Assembly: GCF_002808045.1 (NCBI RefSeq)
Contig: NZ_CP025000.1
Location: 2,108,001-2,172,000 of the forward strand
From: Idiomarina sp. X4
GTDB lineage: Bacteria; Pseudomonadota; Gammaproteobacteria; Enterobacterales; Alteromonadaceae
Direction: 5' to 3'
Length of the DNA: 64,000 bases
In this document: piece after piece, positions 36,156 to 43,781 of the stretch
Layout: each line of letters begins with the position of its first letter
How positions within the stretch are numbered: position 1 is the first letter of the stretch
Position numbers and translations under genes: made by a program
Notes under the pieces: generated by a model
What the model was told of the DNA's origin: nothing
What the model saw: the letters and a program-made list of their open reading frames with translations, nothing else
Databases searched by the model: none

Positions 36156-37166
36156 ATGATAAGAACAATAAAACTAATAGCGATAACGACTCTAGCAGGT
36201 GCTTTCGCCTTTACTCAACCAGCGCAGGCTCAAGAAAGTGTCTCGTTGATAAAGTCCGACTCCTGTTTTACAGGCCCTTTTTCAAATTATGAAAGTTGGA
36301 TGAAATTAATTTCCGGCGGAAGTAGCAAAAAAGCAGAAGATTTTGAAGAGCGTCTCAAGAGAAATAAATCATTCTACAAAAAAGAAGACTTTGAACGCTA
36401 TCAGAAGACTATTGATTGTAAGGGCATAGTGTACAAAGTAGACGATGCTATCGTTAATGGATTTTATGTTGCCCCGGCTGACAAGTCCGATTTACCCGTT
36501 GTTATTTATAATCGTGGTGGGAACGGAGCCTATGGGATGTGGATGTTCGGCCGAGTTTACATGCGGCTATTTGACTTAGCAAAAGAGCATAATGTCGCTA
36601 TTTTTGCGACTAACTATCGTGGTATTTTTCCTAAGTTGCCCGGTAAAGATGAGTTTGGTGGAGAAGACGTGAAAGATGTGCTTGCGCTACCACAGTTGTT
36701 TGATGAGTTCCCGGCTGTAAACCCTGAGAAGGTTGGGCTTTATGGCGCAAGCCGAGGCGGCATGCAGTCAATGCTGGCTCTAAAACAAGGGCTAAAAGCA
36801 GACTCGGTTGTTCTTTATGCCGGGAACTTAGACCTGCAGCAAGGTCTAAAGCGCCGGCCTGAGATGGAACAAGTATATAAGGCCAGAATTCCTAATTATG
36901 AAGAAAACAAAGAGACAGAACTCAAAAAGCGTTCTGCTGTTTATTGGGTGGATGAAATTGATAAGAGTATCCCAATACTGCTTATTCATGGCGATGCTGA
37001 TAAGAAAGTTCACGTAGAGCAAAGTATTGCTCTAGATAAGGCTTTGGAAAAAGAAGGCTTTAAACATAAGTTGTCTATTTATGAGGGGTTGGGGCATCAG
37101 TCGGCACCTAAACGAAAAGAGATAACGGCTGAAATGATGTTGTGGTTCAAGCAGCACTGGAATTAA
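36156..37166 (+). CDS. exported alpha/beta hydrolase (S9-like)
   Basis: 336 residues with a signal peptide cleaved near PAQAQ. A 100-residue cap leads into an alpha/beta-hydrolase core: VIYNRGGNGAYGMW (oxyanion area), LYGASRGGMQSML with nucleophile Ser in GASRG, the Asp of LLIHGDADKKV, and the His of GLGHQSAP. The pattern is that of prolyl-oligopeptidase-like hydrolases rather than esterases, but the substrate is unknown. The frame is open from GTG 36150. AAGGA stands seven bases before the ATG at 36156, which was chosen. A terminator follows at 37181. Confidence 0.83.
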   Translation: MIRTIKLIAITTLAGAFAFTQPAQAQESVSLIKSDSCFTGPFSNYESWMKLISGGSSKKAEDFEERLKRNKSFYKKEDFERYQKTIDCKGIVYKVDDAIVNGFYVAPADKSDLPVVIYNRGGNGAYGMWMFGRVYMRLFDLAKEHNVAIFATNYRGIFPKLPGKDEFGGEDVKDVLALPQLFDEFPAVNPEKVGLYGASRGGMQSMLALKQGLKADSVVLYAGNLDLQQGLKRRPEMEQVYKARIPNYEENKETELKKRSAVYWVDEIDKSIPILLIHGDADKKVHVEQSIALDKALEKEGFKHKLSIYEGLGHQSAPKRKEITAEMMLWFKQHWN

Positions 37167-37180
37167 TACGCTATAAAGCA

Positions 37181-37204
37181 GAGGTCAACTAAGAGGTTGG
37201 CCTC
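37181..37204. terminator. shared terminator between hydrolase and sirtuin genes
   Basis: GAGGTCAAC (37181-37189) pairs with GTTGGCCTC (37196-37204) with one mismatch and a six-base loop. It sits between the ends of two converging genes, so it may serve both. Confidence 0.65.
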
Positions 37205-37205
37205 T

Positions 37206-38006
37206 TTACACCAATACACGCTCAATATCGTCATCTATTTTAAACGTAGCTAGGTCGTCAGCGCGGGTTTTACCGCGCGTTAAAATGGCAATGGGTTGAT
37301 TATTTTCGGCGGCCTGGCGGGCAAAGCGGTAACCCGAAAACACCATTAACGATGAGCCTATAACGAATAACCCTCCGCTGTCAGCGAGCGCTTGCTTTGC
37401 TTCTGCAACTCGAGTTTTAGGTACGGTGTCGCCAAAATACACGACGTCCGGTTTTAAAATACCGCCGCACTTTAAGCAGTCGGCTATTTGGAAGGTTGAA
37501 AAGTCGGTTTCAATGTCTGCATCGCCGTCGGGTAGGGCGGAGGCAGCCATTTCTGCGAACTCTGGATTCAGTGCCAGACAGCGTTCGTGCATTTCCAAAC
37601 GAGACGATTGCGCACCACAGCTCATGCAAATCATGTCATTCGCGTAGCCGTGTAAATTTATCACGTCAGTGGCTCCGGCTCTTTGGTGTAAGCCATCTAC
37701 ATTTTGAGTAATGATGGTGCCAATTAAGCCTTCCTTCTGCATCTTTGCTAATGCCAAATGTGAGGCATTAGGCTGTGCGTTATAAAGTACCGGCCAACCA
37801 TGTAACGCACGTGCCCAGTAACGCTTGCGCAGTAGTTCGTTGGACATGAAGTCGCGATGCTGCATAGGCGGGGCACTTTTCCAGTTGCCGTTACTGTCGC
37901 GGTAGTCCGGAATACCCGAAGCGGTACTTAAGCCTGCACCTGTTAGTACGGTTACGGGCTTATTCTGAGAGAGAAACTGAAGAAGTGTTTGTTTCTGTGA
38001 TGTCAT
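37206..38006 (-). CDS. NAD-dependent protein deacylase (sirtuin)
   Basis: The 266 residues form a sirtuin core. NAD binding: TGAGLSTASGIPDYRD near 20-35, and QNVDGLHQRAG near 101 with the catalytic His of NLHG near 117. Two Cys-x2-Cys pairs (MSCG before residue 135 and LKCGG after residue 170) form the zinc site. The spacing between the pairs is long for a bacterial sirtuin because of an insert of about 40 residues. It removes acyl groups from lysines in the cytoplasm. The ATG at 38006 is preferred over 38072, which would add 22 residues with no homology seen. Confidence 0.9.
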   Translation of the reverse strand: MTSQKQTLLQFLSQNKPVTVLTGAGLSTASGIPDYRDSNGNWKSAPPMQHRDFMSNELLRKRYWARALHGWPVLYNAQPNASHLALAKMQKEGLIGTIITQNVDGLHQRAGATDVINLHGYANDMICMSCGAQSSRLEMHERCLALNPEFAEMAASALPDGDADIETDFSTFQIADCLKCGGILKPDVVYFGDTVPKTRVAEAKQALADSGGLFVIGSSLMVFSGYRFARQAAENNQPIAILTRGKTRADDLATFKIDDDIERVLV

Positions 38007-38083
38007 TAGGTCAAATTGTAGCTTGTCGTTAGAGCGAAAGCCTATATGATCATAAAAAACAAAGAAACCCAATTGGCAACGAT

Positions 38084-38296
38084 ATGATAATAACTCCCGG
38101 TATTTACGAGCACTACAAAGGCAACCGATACCGAGTGATTGATACAGTAACGCACAGTGAAACCGAGGAAACGCTGGTACTGTATCAGCCGCTGTATGGT
38201 GAACAAAAACTATGGGTAAGACCGTATGATATGTTTACCGAATCGGTCAACCTTGAAGGGCAGAGAGTGTGCCGATTCCGCCTCATAAAGGAGTAG
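38084..38296 (+). CDS. DUF1653 domain-containing protein
   Basis: A protein of 70 residues covering the whole family domain: PGIYEHYKGNRYRVIDTVTH at the start, LVLYQPLYGEQKLWVRPYDM in the middle. The function is unknown. It is divergent from the sirtuin gene and lies nine bases before the metal exporter gene, so it may be its first co-transcribed gene. Confidence 0.85.
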   Translation: MIITPGIYEHYKGNRYRVIDTVTHSETEETLVLYQPLYGEQKLWVRPYDMFTESVNLEGQRVCRFRLIKE

Positions 38297-38305
38297 TCCG
38301 GTAGT

Positions 38306-39505
38306 ATGGATTCAAAGCTGAAATTTAACGAGCTTATGACGGAATGCAAGGAAGGGCAGGTTAAGCCGAACCTACGTATTATCCTCCCTATTTTGCTCGC
38401 TATTTTATTGCTGTTACCGGAGACTCGAGAAATCACTCTACAAGTGCTGTCCGATGCATTTTTGCAGGTGTCGGTGTTTGTTTTTGCGTCGTTGGCGCTT
38501 TACTACAGCTTAACTCGTAATCTCGATAAAGAGCGATTAGCCACCTATATGCAGCGGCACCCCTTACAGGAAGTTGCTATTGCGGCGTTATTGGGTGCGT
38601 TGCCAGGTTGCGGTGGCGCCATTATTGTTGTGACTCAGTTTACCCGTGGCATGACAAGCTTTGGGGCCGTAGTTGCCGTGCTAACCAGTACAATGGGGGA
38701 CGCTGCGTTTTTACTGCTGGCGCAAAAACCTGCCGATGCGCTACTTATTCTGGCAATAAGCTTAGTGGTTGGCACCATCAGCGGCTACGTGGTTAATCTG
38801 TTTCATCGGGGCAAGAACGACTGGTTACTGAATAAAAGCGCTGCGCAAAGTAGAGAGAGCTTGTGTGGACCAGAGCCAAGTACAACACGTAAAACCGTGC
38901 TGCGTTGGTCCGTGCGTTTTTGGAAGGTTATTTTTATTCCAGCGCTCATTGGAGCAATAGCGGTTGCACTCCAACTAGAGCTCAATGAACCACTCCATTT
39001 ACCGGCTAATACGGTTGAAACCATTGCTGCGACAGTGACTTTTCTTATCTTGGTGTTATGGGCGTTTACGTCCGATCTCACCGGCTATTCGGCAATAACC
39101 AGTGAAGAGCCCACGACACATCATGAGGGGTGGCTAAATAAATCGGTTCTGGACACTCAGTTCGTCACCGGGTGGGTCGTGCTGGCTTTTTTGGCTTTCG
39201 AAATTCCGGTTCAGCTGCTTGGTATTGATATTGCGGGCATGTTTGCGTCGTGGGGGCCAATGGTTGTTTTGATAGCGGTTGTTATCGGCTTTTTACCAGG
39301 CTGTGGTCCGCAGATACTGGTGACAAGTTTGTACATTAACGGCTCTATTCCATTTTCAGCTCAACTCGGTAACGCTATTAGTAACGACGGCGATGCGCTC
39401 TTTCCCGCCATCGCGTTAGCTCCAAAAGCGGCAATATTAGCAACGGTTTATTCGGCTATCCCAGCCTTTATTGTGGCTTATGGCTATTACTTTTTATTTG
39501 AGTAA
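38306..39505 (+). CDS. ArsP_2-type membrane protein, putative manganese exporter
   Basis: 399 residues with about ten helices in two halves. Each half holds a PGCG motif: ALLGALPGCGGAIIVVTQF near 93 and IGFLPGCGPQILVTSLY near 330. Both are followed by a Gly-Asp pair (TMGDAAFLL, NDGDALFPAIAL), a pseudo-symmetric arrangement that fits a metal-exporter core. The family is annotated as a putative manganese or heavy-metal transporter. The mntP gene follows 60 bases downstream, which supports manganese. The ATG has AAGGAG about 13 bases upstream, a loose spacing. Confidence 0.75.
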   Translation: MDSKLKFNELMTECKEGQVKPNLRIILPILLAILLLLPETREITLQVLSDAFLQVSVFVFASLALYYSLTRNLDKERLATYMQRHPLQEVAIAALLGALPGCGGAIIVVTQFTRGMTSFGAVVAVLTSTMGDAAFLLLAQKPADALLILAISLVVGTISGYVVNLFHRGKNDWLLNKSAAQSRESLCGPEPSTTRKTVLRWSVRFWKVIFIPALIGAIAVALQLELNEPLHLPANTVETIAATVTFLILVLWAFTSDLTGYSAITSEEPTTHHEGWLNKSVLDTQFVTGWVVLAFLAFEIPVQLLGIDIAGMFASWGPMVVLIAVVIGFLPGCGPQILVTSLYINGSIPFSAQLGNAISNDGDALFPAIALAPKAAILATVYSAIPAFIVAYGYYFLFE

Positions 39506-39565
39506 GGGCTGGGTGTTTCTGTGTTACTATGCGCGCCAATCTGAAAACGCTTAACCTTTTATATT

Positions 39566-40126
39566 ATGACTGTTATTGCATTAATCCTCCTTGCTTTTGC
39601 TATGTCAACGGATGCGTTTGCTGCAGCAATTGGTAAGGGGGCAGCATTACGCAAACCAACGTTCAAACAAGCCGCTAAAATAGGTATTCTGTTTGGTGTG
39701 ATTGAAGGTTCTACTCCGCTTATCGGCTGGCTTATTGGCTATTCCGCAAAGTCTTATGTACAGGCGTGGGATCATTGGTTAGCTTTTGGGCTATTAACGA
39801 TATTAGGCCTTCACATGATTTATGAGGGAGTAAAAACAGAAGAGAATGACGCTGACTTTACTCCGAATACTGGCTCTTTTCTTAAGCTAGTCGTGACCGC
39901 AATAGGAACGAGTATTGATGCGCTAACCGTAGGAATAACCCTGGCATTTATTGAAGTGAACATCTGGCTTGCGGCTGGGTTAATTGGGCTAGCGACCGCA
40001 ATAATGGTAACTATTGGTGTGCTCTTGGGCCGTATCGTTGGAGGCTGGCTAGGGCAACGAACAGAAATTTGTGGCGGTGTGGTTCTAATTACTATTGGTA
40101 TATGGGTTTTGTATAGTCATTTATAG
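39566..40126 (+). CDS. mntP: manganese efflux pump MntP
   Basis: An integral membrane protein of 186 residues with six helices in two repeats of three. Each repeat holds an Asp-rich signature: AMSTDAFAAAIGKGAAL near 13 and AIGTSIDALTVGITLAF near 115. These supply the Mn-binding acids. E. coli MntP exports Mn(II) and is controlled by MntR and a yybP-ykoY riboswitch. Only 60 bases precede this ATG, too few for the riboswitch, so control must come from the upstream promoter or another site. Confidence 0.92.
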   Translation: MTVIALILLAFAMSTDAFAAAIGKGAALRKPTFKQAAKIGILFGVIEGSTPLIGWLIGYSAKSYVQAWDHWLAFGLLTILGLHMIYEGVKTEENDADFTPNTGSFLKLVVTAIGTSIDALTVGITLAFIEVNIWLAAGLIGLATAIMVTIGVLLGRIVGGWLGQRTEICGGVVLITIGIWVLYSHL

Positions 40127-40152
40127 TGATCAGCAAATACTAGGTGTAGGTT

Positions 40153-40527
40153 ATGAGTAGCGAGCTGTGTCCGTGCGGCAGTGGAGATGAGTATTCAGGG
40201 TGTTGCGAACCGTTACATATTGAGACGATGCGGGCCGACACCCCAGAGCAACTGATGCGATCACGTTACAGTGCCTTTGTAAAACAGCTTACCAATTACC
40301 TACTGAAAACCTGGCATCCCGGCACACGTCCCATGACACTTGATTTGTCGGACTCACCTGATTGGTTAAAATTACAGGTCATGTCTTCTGAACAAACGGG
40401 CGATAAAGGCAAAGTGCACTTCCGGGCGTTTTATAAAGAGGGCGCTGACGTGGGTTTTATGGAAGAGCATTCCGACTTTGTGCGCGAGCAGGGCCGTTGG
40501 TTTTACCTAAGTGGTAAGGTGAAATAA
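40153..40527 (+). CDS. YchJ-family SEC-C motif protein
   Basis: 124 residues. The zinc-binding SEC-C motif is at the N-terminus (LCPCGSGDEYSGCCEPLH). The YchJ domain follows (MRSRYSAFVKQLTNYLLKTW near 38, VHFRAFYKEG near 97). The usual second SEC-C motif is missing, so it is the shorter form. Function is unknown; SEC-C domains bind zinc and sometimes the ribosome or SecB. AGGT lies before the ATG. Confidence 0.85.
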   Translation: MSSELCPCGSGDEYSGCCEPLHIETMRADTPEQLMRSRYSAFVKQLTNYLLKTWHPGTRPMTLDLSDSPDWLKLQVMSSEQTGDKGKVHFRAFYKEGADVGFMEEHSDFVREQGRWFYLSGKVK

Positions 40528-40545
40528 TAGAAGGGAGATAAGGAC

Positions 40546-41328
40546 ATCCGTACCTTTATAAGGGAGTTTTGGTTATTTGGTGTCAAACAGGCGTATGCCT
40601 GTATTTTTGGCGGATTTTTGCTGTTCGTTATGTTGGCGACCAAATTGTATTACCCCATTGAAGCGATACATCGCTACGACTTTATCTTTATTTCGGCCAT
40701 TGTATTTCAGGTTCTTTTACTTCTCTTTAGGCTTGAAACGTTGCGTGAATCTGTCGTGATTTTGATATTTCACTTAGTTGCGACAATTATGGAGCTTTTT
40801 AAAACATCAGACGCGATTGGCTCTTGGACTTATCCTGAGGAGTATATTTTTGGCATTGCTAACGTTCCGTTGTTCACAGGGTTTATGTATAGCGCAGTGG
40901 GTAGTTATATTGCTCGAGTCTGGCGTATCTTTGATTTTAGGTATTCTTATTACCCTCGTCATAGCTGGACCGTTATTTTAGTCACGCTAATTTACATCAA
41001 CTTTTTTACGCATCACTTCATTTGGGACTTTCGTTGGATTTTGGTTGCGGTAACTATCGCTTTATTCTTTAGGACTCAAATTTACTATAGAGTGGATGTT
41101 GAGTATCGAAATATGCCCCTATTAATAGGGTGGGGTTTAGTCGCGCTGTTTATCTGGATAGCTGAAAACTTGGCGACTTATGCGAATGTGTGGGTCTACC
41201 CAAATCAAGATAAGCAATGGGAAATGGTGTCCTTTTCAAAATTTGGTTCCTGGTATCTTCTAATGATACTCAGCTTTGTTCTGGTGGCTTCTATTAACCA
41301 AATAAAAACGATAAAACGACGCTCCTAA
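40546..41328 (+). CDS. DUF817 membrane protein, probably with a non-canonical start
   Basis: About 260 residues and seven or eight helices, matching the DUF817 length. The DUF817 N-terminus ([20 protein letters not shown]) is in frame from 40555, but no ATG, GTG or TTG lies between the TAG at 40528-40530 and the TTG at 40618. Eight bases after GGAG (40534-40537) stands ATC at 40546, the best start candidate; using TTG 40618 would delete the first helix. A base change or a genuine AUC start are both possible. Inner parts read [14 protein letters not shown] and FWDFRW. It may export or sense something in the membrane; function is unknown. Confidence 0.75.
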   Translation: MRTFIREFWLFGVKQAYACIFGGFLLFVMLATKLYYPIEAIHRYDFIFISAIVFQVLLLLFRLETLRESVVILIFHLVATIMELFKTSDAIGSWTYPEEYIFGIANVPLFTGFMYSAVGSYIARVWRIFDFRYSYYPRHSWTVILVTLIYINFFTHHFIWDFRWILVAVTIALFFRTQIYYRVDVEYRNMPLLIGWGLVALFIWIAENLATYANVWVYPNQDKQWEMVSFSKFGSWYLLMILSFVLVASINQIKTIKRRS

Positions 41329-41340
41329 GAGCGTCGCTTT
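41313..41340. terminator. bidirectional terminator inside the ends of two converging genes
   Basis: CGACGCTC (41317-41324) and GAGCGTCG (41329-41336) form a perfect 8-bp stem with a four-base CTAA loop. AAAA precedes and TTT follows. The stem contains the last codons of both DUF817 and DUF4199, and the loop lies in the four bases where their ends overlap. Confidence 0.7.
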
Positions 41341-41795
41341 AGAAAGAAAGCGACAACAGCGGCGGTGATAGCGCCCATCACCAAGGCGCCGATAGCTGAT
41401 TGCATCATGTACGATGTCAGATTGAAATATTTTTCAGCCTGGTCTTCGTTCATCATGCCAGATGCAATGGCGTGGCTTTTCATATTTGGAAAGAACTGCG
41501 GCGAAATAACGTAGTGAACCAATAATTGCACAGCGGGCGATAGCACCGCTACCACAACCGCAATTTTCAAACCGCTAATAAAACCTTGTAACCATGTCAT
41601 TTCCTGATTGGGTAATGACGCTCTTTTATCGCGTAACGCAATGATATAAATGACAATGGCCACCACGGCAAACACGTTGGTAAATATAGCGTGATACTCG
41701 ATATTATGAGTGTGTAAGCCTGTTAGCCTTTCAATGATCAGCCACAAAATAATCGCTGCAACGAAAATTAAGCCCCATTTTATTTCTTTCATCAT
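41325..41795 (-). CDS. DUF4199 membrane protein
   Basis: 156 residues with four helices (about 7-24, 36-55, 78-96, 128-150). The family pattern is a conserved GLIF near residue 8 and a polar loop [20 protein letters not shown]. The function is unknown. The start is one of two adjacent ATG codons (41795 or 41792). The 3' end overlaps DUF817 by four bases. Confidence 0.75.
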   Translation of the reverse strand: MMKEIKWGLIFVAAIILWLIIERLTGLHTHNIEYHAIFTNVFAVVAIVIYIIALRDKRASLPNQEMTWLQGFISGLKIAVVVAVLSPAVQLLVHYVISPQFFPNMKSHAIASGMMNEDQAEKYFNLTSYMMQSAIGALVMGAITAAVVAFFLKRRS

Positions 41796-41855
41796 TTCGA
41801 CCTTGGTTTTGATTGTTGATTCGTGTGCTTTGATAATAGCATTTGTTCAAAATAG

Positions 41856-43781
41856 TTGTTAGATTTACGAAAAAGACAACGGTTGATTATTTTGGAAAGA
41901 CGAAAAGACGATCGCCGGCTGCAGCGGCATGAAAAGCTGACGACAGCTCTATTGGTCAAAATCAGTATCTGGGCAATTTCCCTTGTCGTTATTGCTTCTG
42001 CAATTACGTTCCTGACAACTTATAGTAATGCTCGGGAACGGGTAATACACCTGCTTCAACAAGACTTATCTCCAACGCTTGAACGCAACCAGGCCTTATT
42101 CAAGCGTATTGAAAGTAACGCGAATATTTTAGCGGAAGAGTTTCTTTCTCAATATCAACTGATGAAAAGTAACGAATCCACCAATGAGTGGTTTAACCAA
42201 TGGTATCAGGAGACATCGCCGGGTGTTTTTCGGTTGAAGCCGGCTTTTAACCGGGGGATATCGTTTAATGGGGATTACTTTGAATCGTTAAGCGCCTTTC
42301 TTGGACCTCGAGAGAAACCCATAAATGATGAATTAAAATCACGTGTGATTGCTGCGCAGTTTACGTTAAACGAGCTTGCCCCGGCATGGCAAAAGGATGT
42401 TGCGAACACGCACTTTTCAATGCCTGAAAACATTCTTTTGATGTACTCAAAAGAGTCTCCGTGGGGATTGCTGGCTGACAAAGACCTGGTTATAACCGAC
42501 TTCTCGGTGGTCAAATCGACGTTGCGAAGTAAGAATCCTGAGCGGAAGCCAAATTGGACAGGATTGTATTACGACCTCCCTGCCGATGTCTGGACGATTA
42601 CCTACCAAAAACCGATAGACTTAAATGGGCTGCATTTAGCGAATGCGAGCTTTGATGTTGCGTTAGGCAGTTTACTGAGTGATTTAACACAGAAAAAGAG
42701 GCCTAAATCAGAACACATTGTTTTGAATACAAAGGGAGACTTAATTGCTGCATCCAACTTGTCTCAGGATGCAATCATTGAGCGTTCAACGCTGACTTCA
42801 CAAACTTATGATGAGCCTTTGTATCAACAGTTGAGTCATCTGGTGATAGAGGCAGAGCTTAATGACACCTCTATAACGTTGGAAAATGCAGTAGATGATC
42901 AATTGCTTATTATTGATAAAATAGCTGGCCCTGATTGGTGGCACATAACCGCTTATCCGCTTGAGGAAGTACGCAAGCAGGCTATTATTTTACCACTTCA
43001 ACTAGTTGCCGCGGGTGTTGGTTTAGTGATACTGACATTGTTGATGACCTATTGGCTGATCCAGCGAGAAGTCTCCAAGCCACTGCATGAAGTTGCTACT
43101 GTGGCATCACTTATGGGTCAGCGAAACTACCAAGAAGCTTTGTCTCACCGTGCCGCATCAATAAAAGCGCGTGGTGAGGTCAAACAGGCTTTGGATGCGT
43201 TTAAAACAATGGCGTCACGATTCATTGCCGCTCAAAATGACTTGGAGCAGCAGGTTGAGGCTCGTACGGAGGAGTTGGCCGAAGCAAACAGGCAACTTGA
43301 CGCGCTGGCGCACATGGATGGGCTAACAGGGCTGTTCAATCGCAGGGCGTTTGATCGTGATCTGGAAGCTGCGATTGAATCAAGAAAGCCTTATTATTTA
43401 ATGATGGCAGACATAGACGAGTTTAAGCCCTATAACGATAACTACGGACATGAGGCTGGCGACAGAGCATTGAAAAAAATAGCCGACTGTCTACTTGAAA
43501 GAACGCCACTTAAAGTCTATCGGTATGGGGGAGAAGAGCTTGCTATTATTATCCCCGCAGCTGAATCTATTGATAAAAAGTTGAATGAGCTGCGTGAGGC
43601 GGTGATGACTTTGGTCATTCCTCATGACTTTAAGACAGCTGAGTTGCCGATACTGACAATAAGTATGGGGGCGGCTGCTATTCATTCAGATGAGTCAGCG
43701 GCTGATGCGATTAGACGGGCTGACCGGCAGTTATACGAAGCGAAAAAGGCCGGTCGGAATTGTGTATGTGTGGAGTCTTAG
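41856..43781 (+). CDS. transmembrane diguanylate cyclase (GGDEF)
   Basis: 641 residues. A helix near 35-55 and a second near 378-400 flank a periplasmic sensor (dCache-like) of about 320 residues. A HAMP-like segment and a coiled coil follow (near 400-480), then a GGDEF domain (about 485-640) with MADIDEFKPYNDNYGHEAGD and the active-site GGEEL. The allosteric I-site Arg-x2-Asp five residues before it reads RTPL, so product inhibition is probably lost. It makes c-di-GMP. No ATG start is visible; TTG at 41856, 41883 or 41892 are candidates. It overlaps the converging LtaS-like gene by four bases. Confidence 0.87.
   Translation: MLDLRKRQRLIILERRKDDRRLQRHEKLTTALLVKISIWAISLVVIASAITFLTTYSNARERVIHLLQQDLSPTLERNQALFKRIESNANILAEEFLSQYQLMKSNESTNEWFNQWYQETSPGVFRLKPAFNRGISFNGDYFESLSAFLGPREKPINDELKSRVIAAQFTLNELAPAWQKDVANTHFSMPENILLMYSKESPWGLLADKDLVITDFSVVKSTLRSKNPERKPNWTGLYYDLPADVWTITYQKPIDLNGLHLANASFDVALGSLLSDLTQKKRPKSEHIVLNTKGDLIAASNLSQDAIIERSTLTSQTYDEPLYQQLSHLVIEAELNDTSITLENAVDDQLLIIDKIAGPDWWHITAYPLEEVRKQAIILPLQLVAAGVGLVILTLLMTYWLIQREVSKPLHEVATVASLMGQRNYQEALSHRAASIKARGEVKQALDAFKTMASRFIAAQNDLEQQVEARTEELAEANRQLDALAHMDGLTGLFNRRAFDRDLEAAIESRKPYYLMMADIDEFKPYNDNYGHEAGDRALKKIADCLLERTPLKVYRYGGEELAIIIPAAESIDKKLNELREAVMTLVIPHDFKTAELPILTISMGAAAIHSDESAADAIRRADRQLYEAKKAGRNCVCVES

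Noticed and set aside
39506..39565. yybP-ykoY manganese riboswitch before mntP
   Set aside because: Only 60 bases are available and they contain no matching stem-loop pattern.
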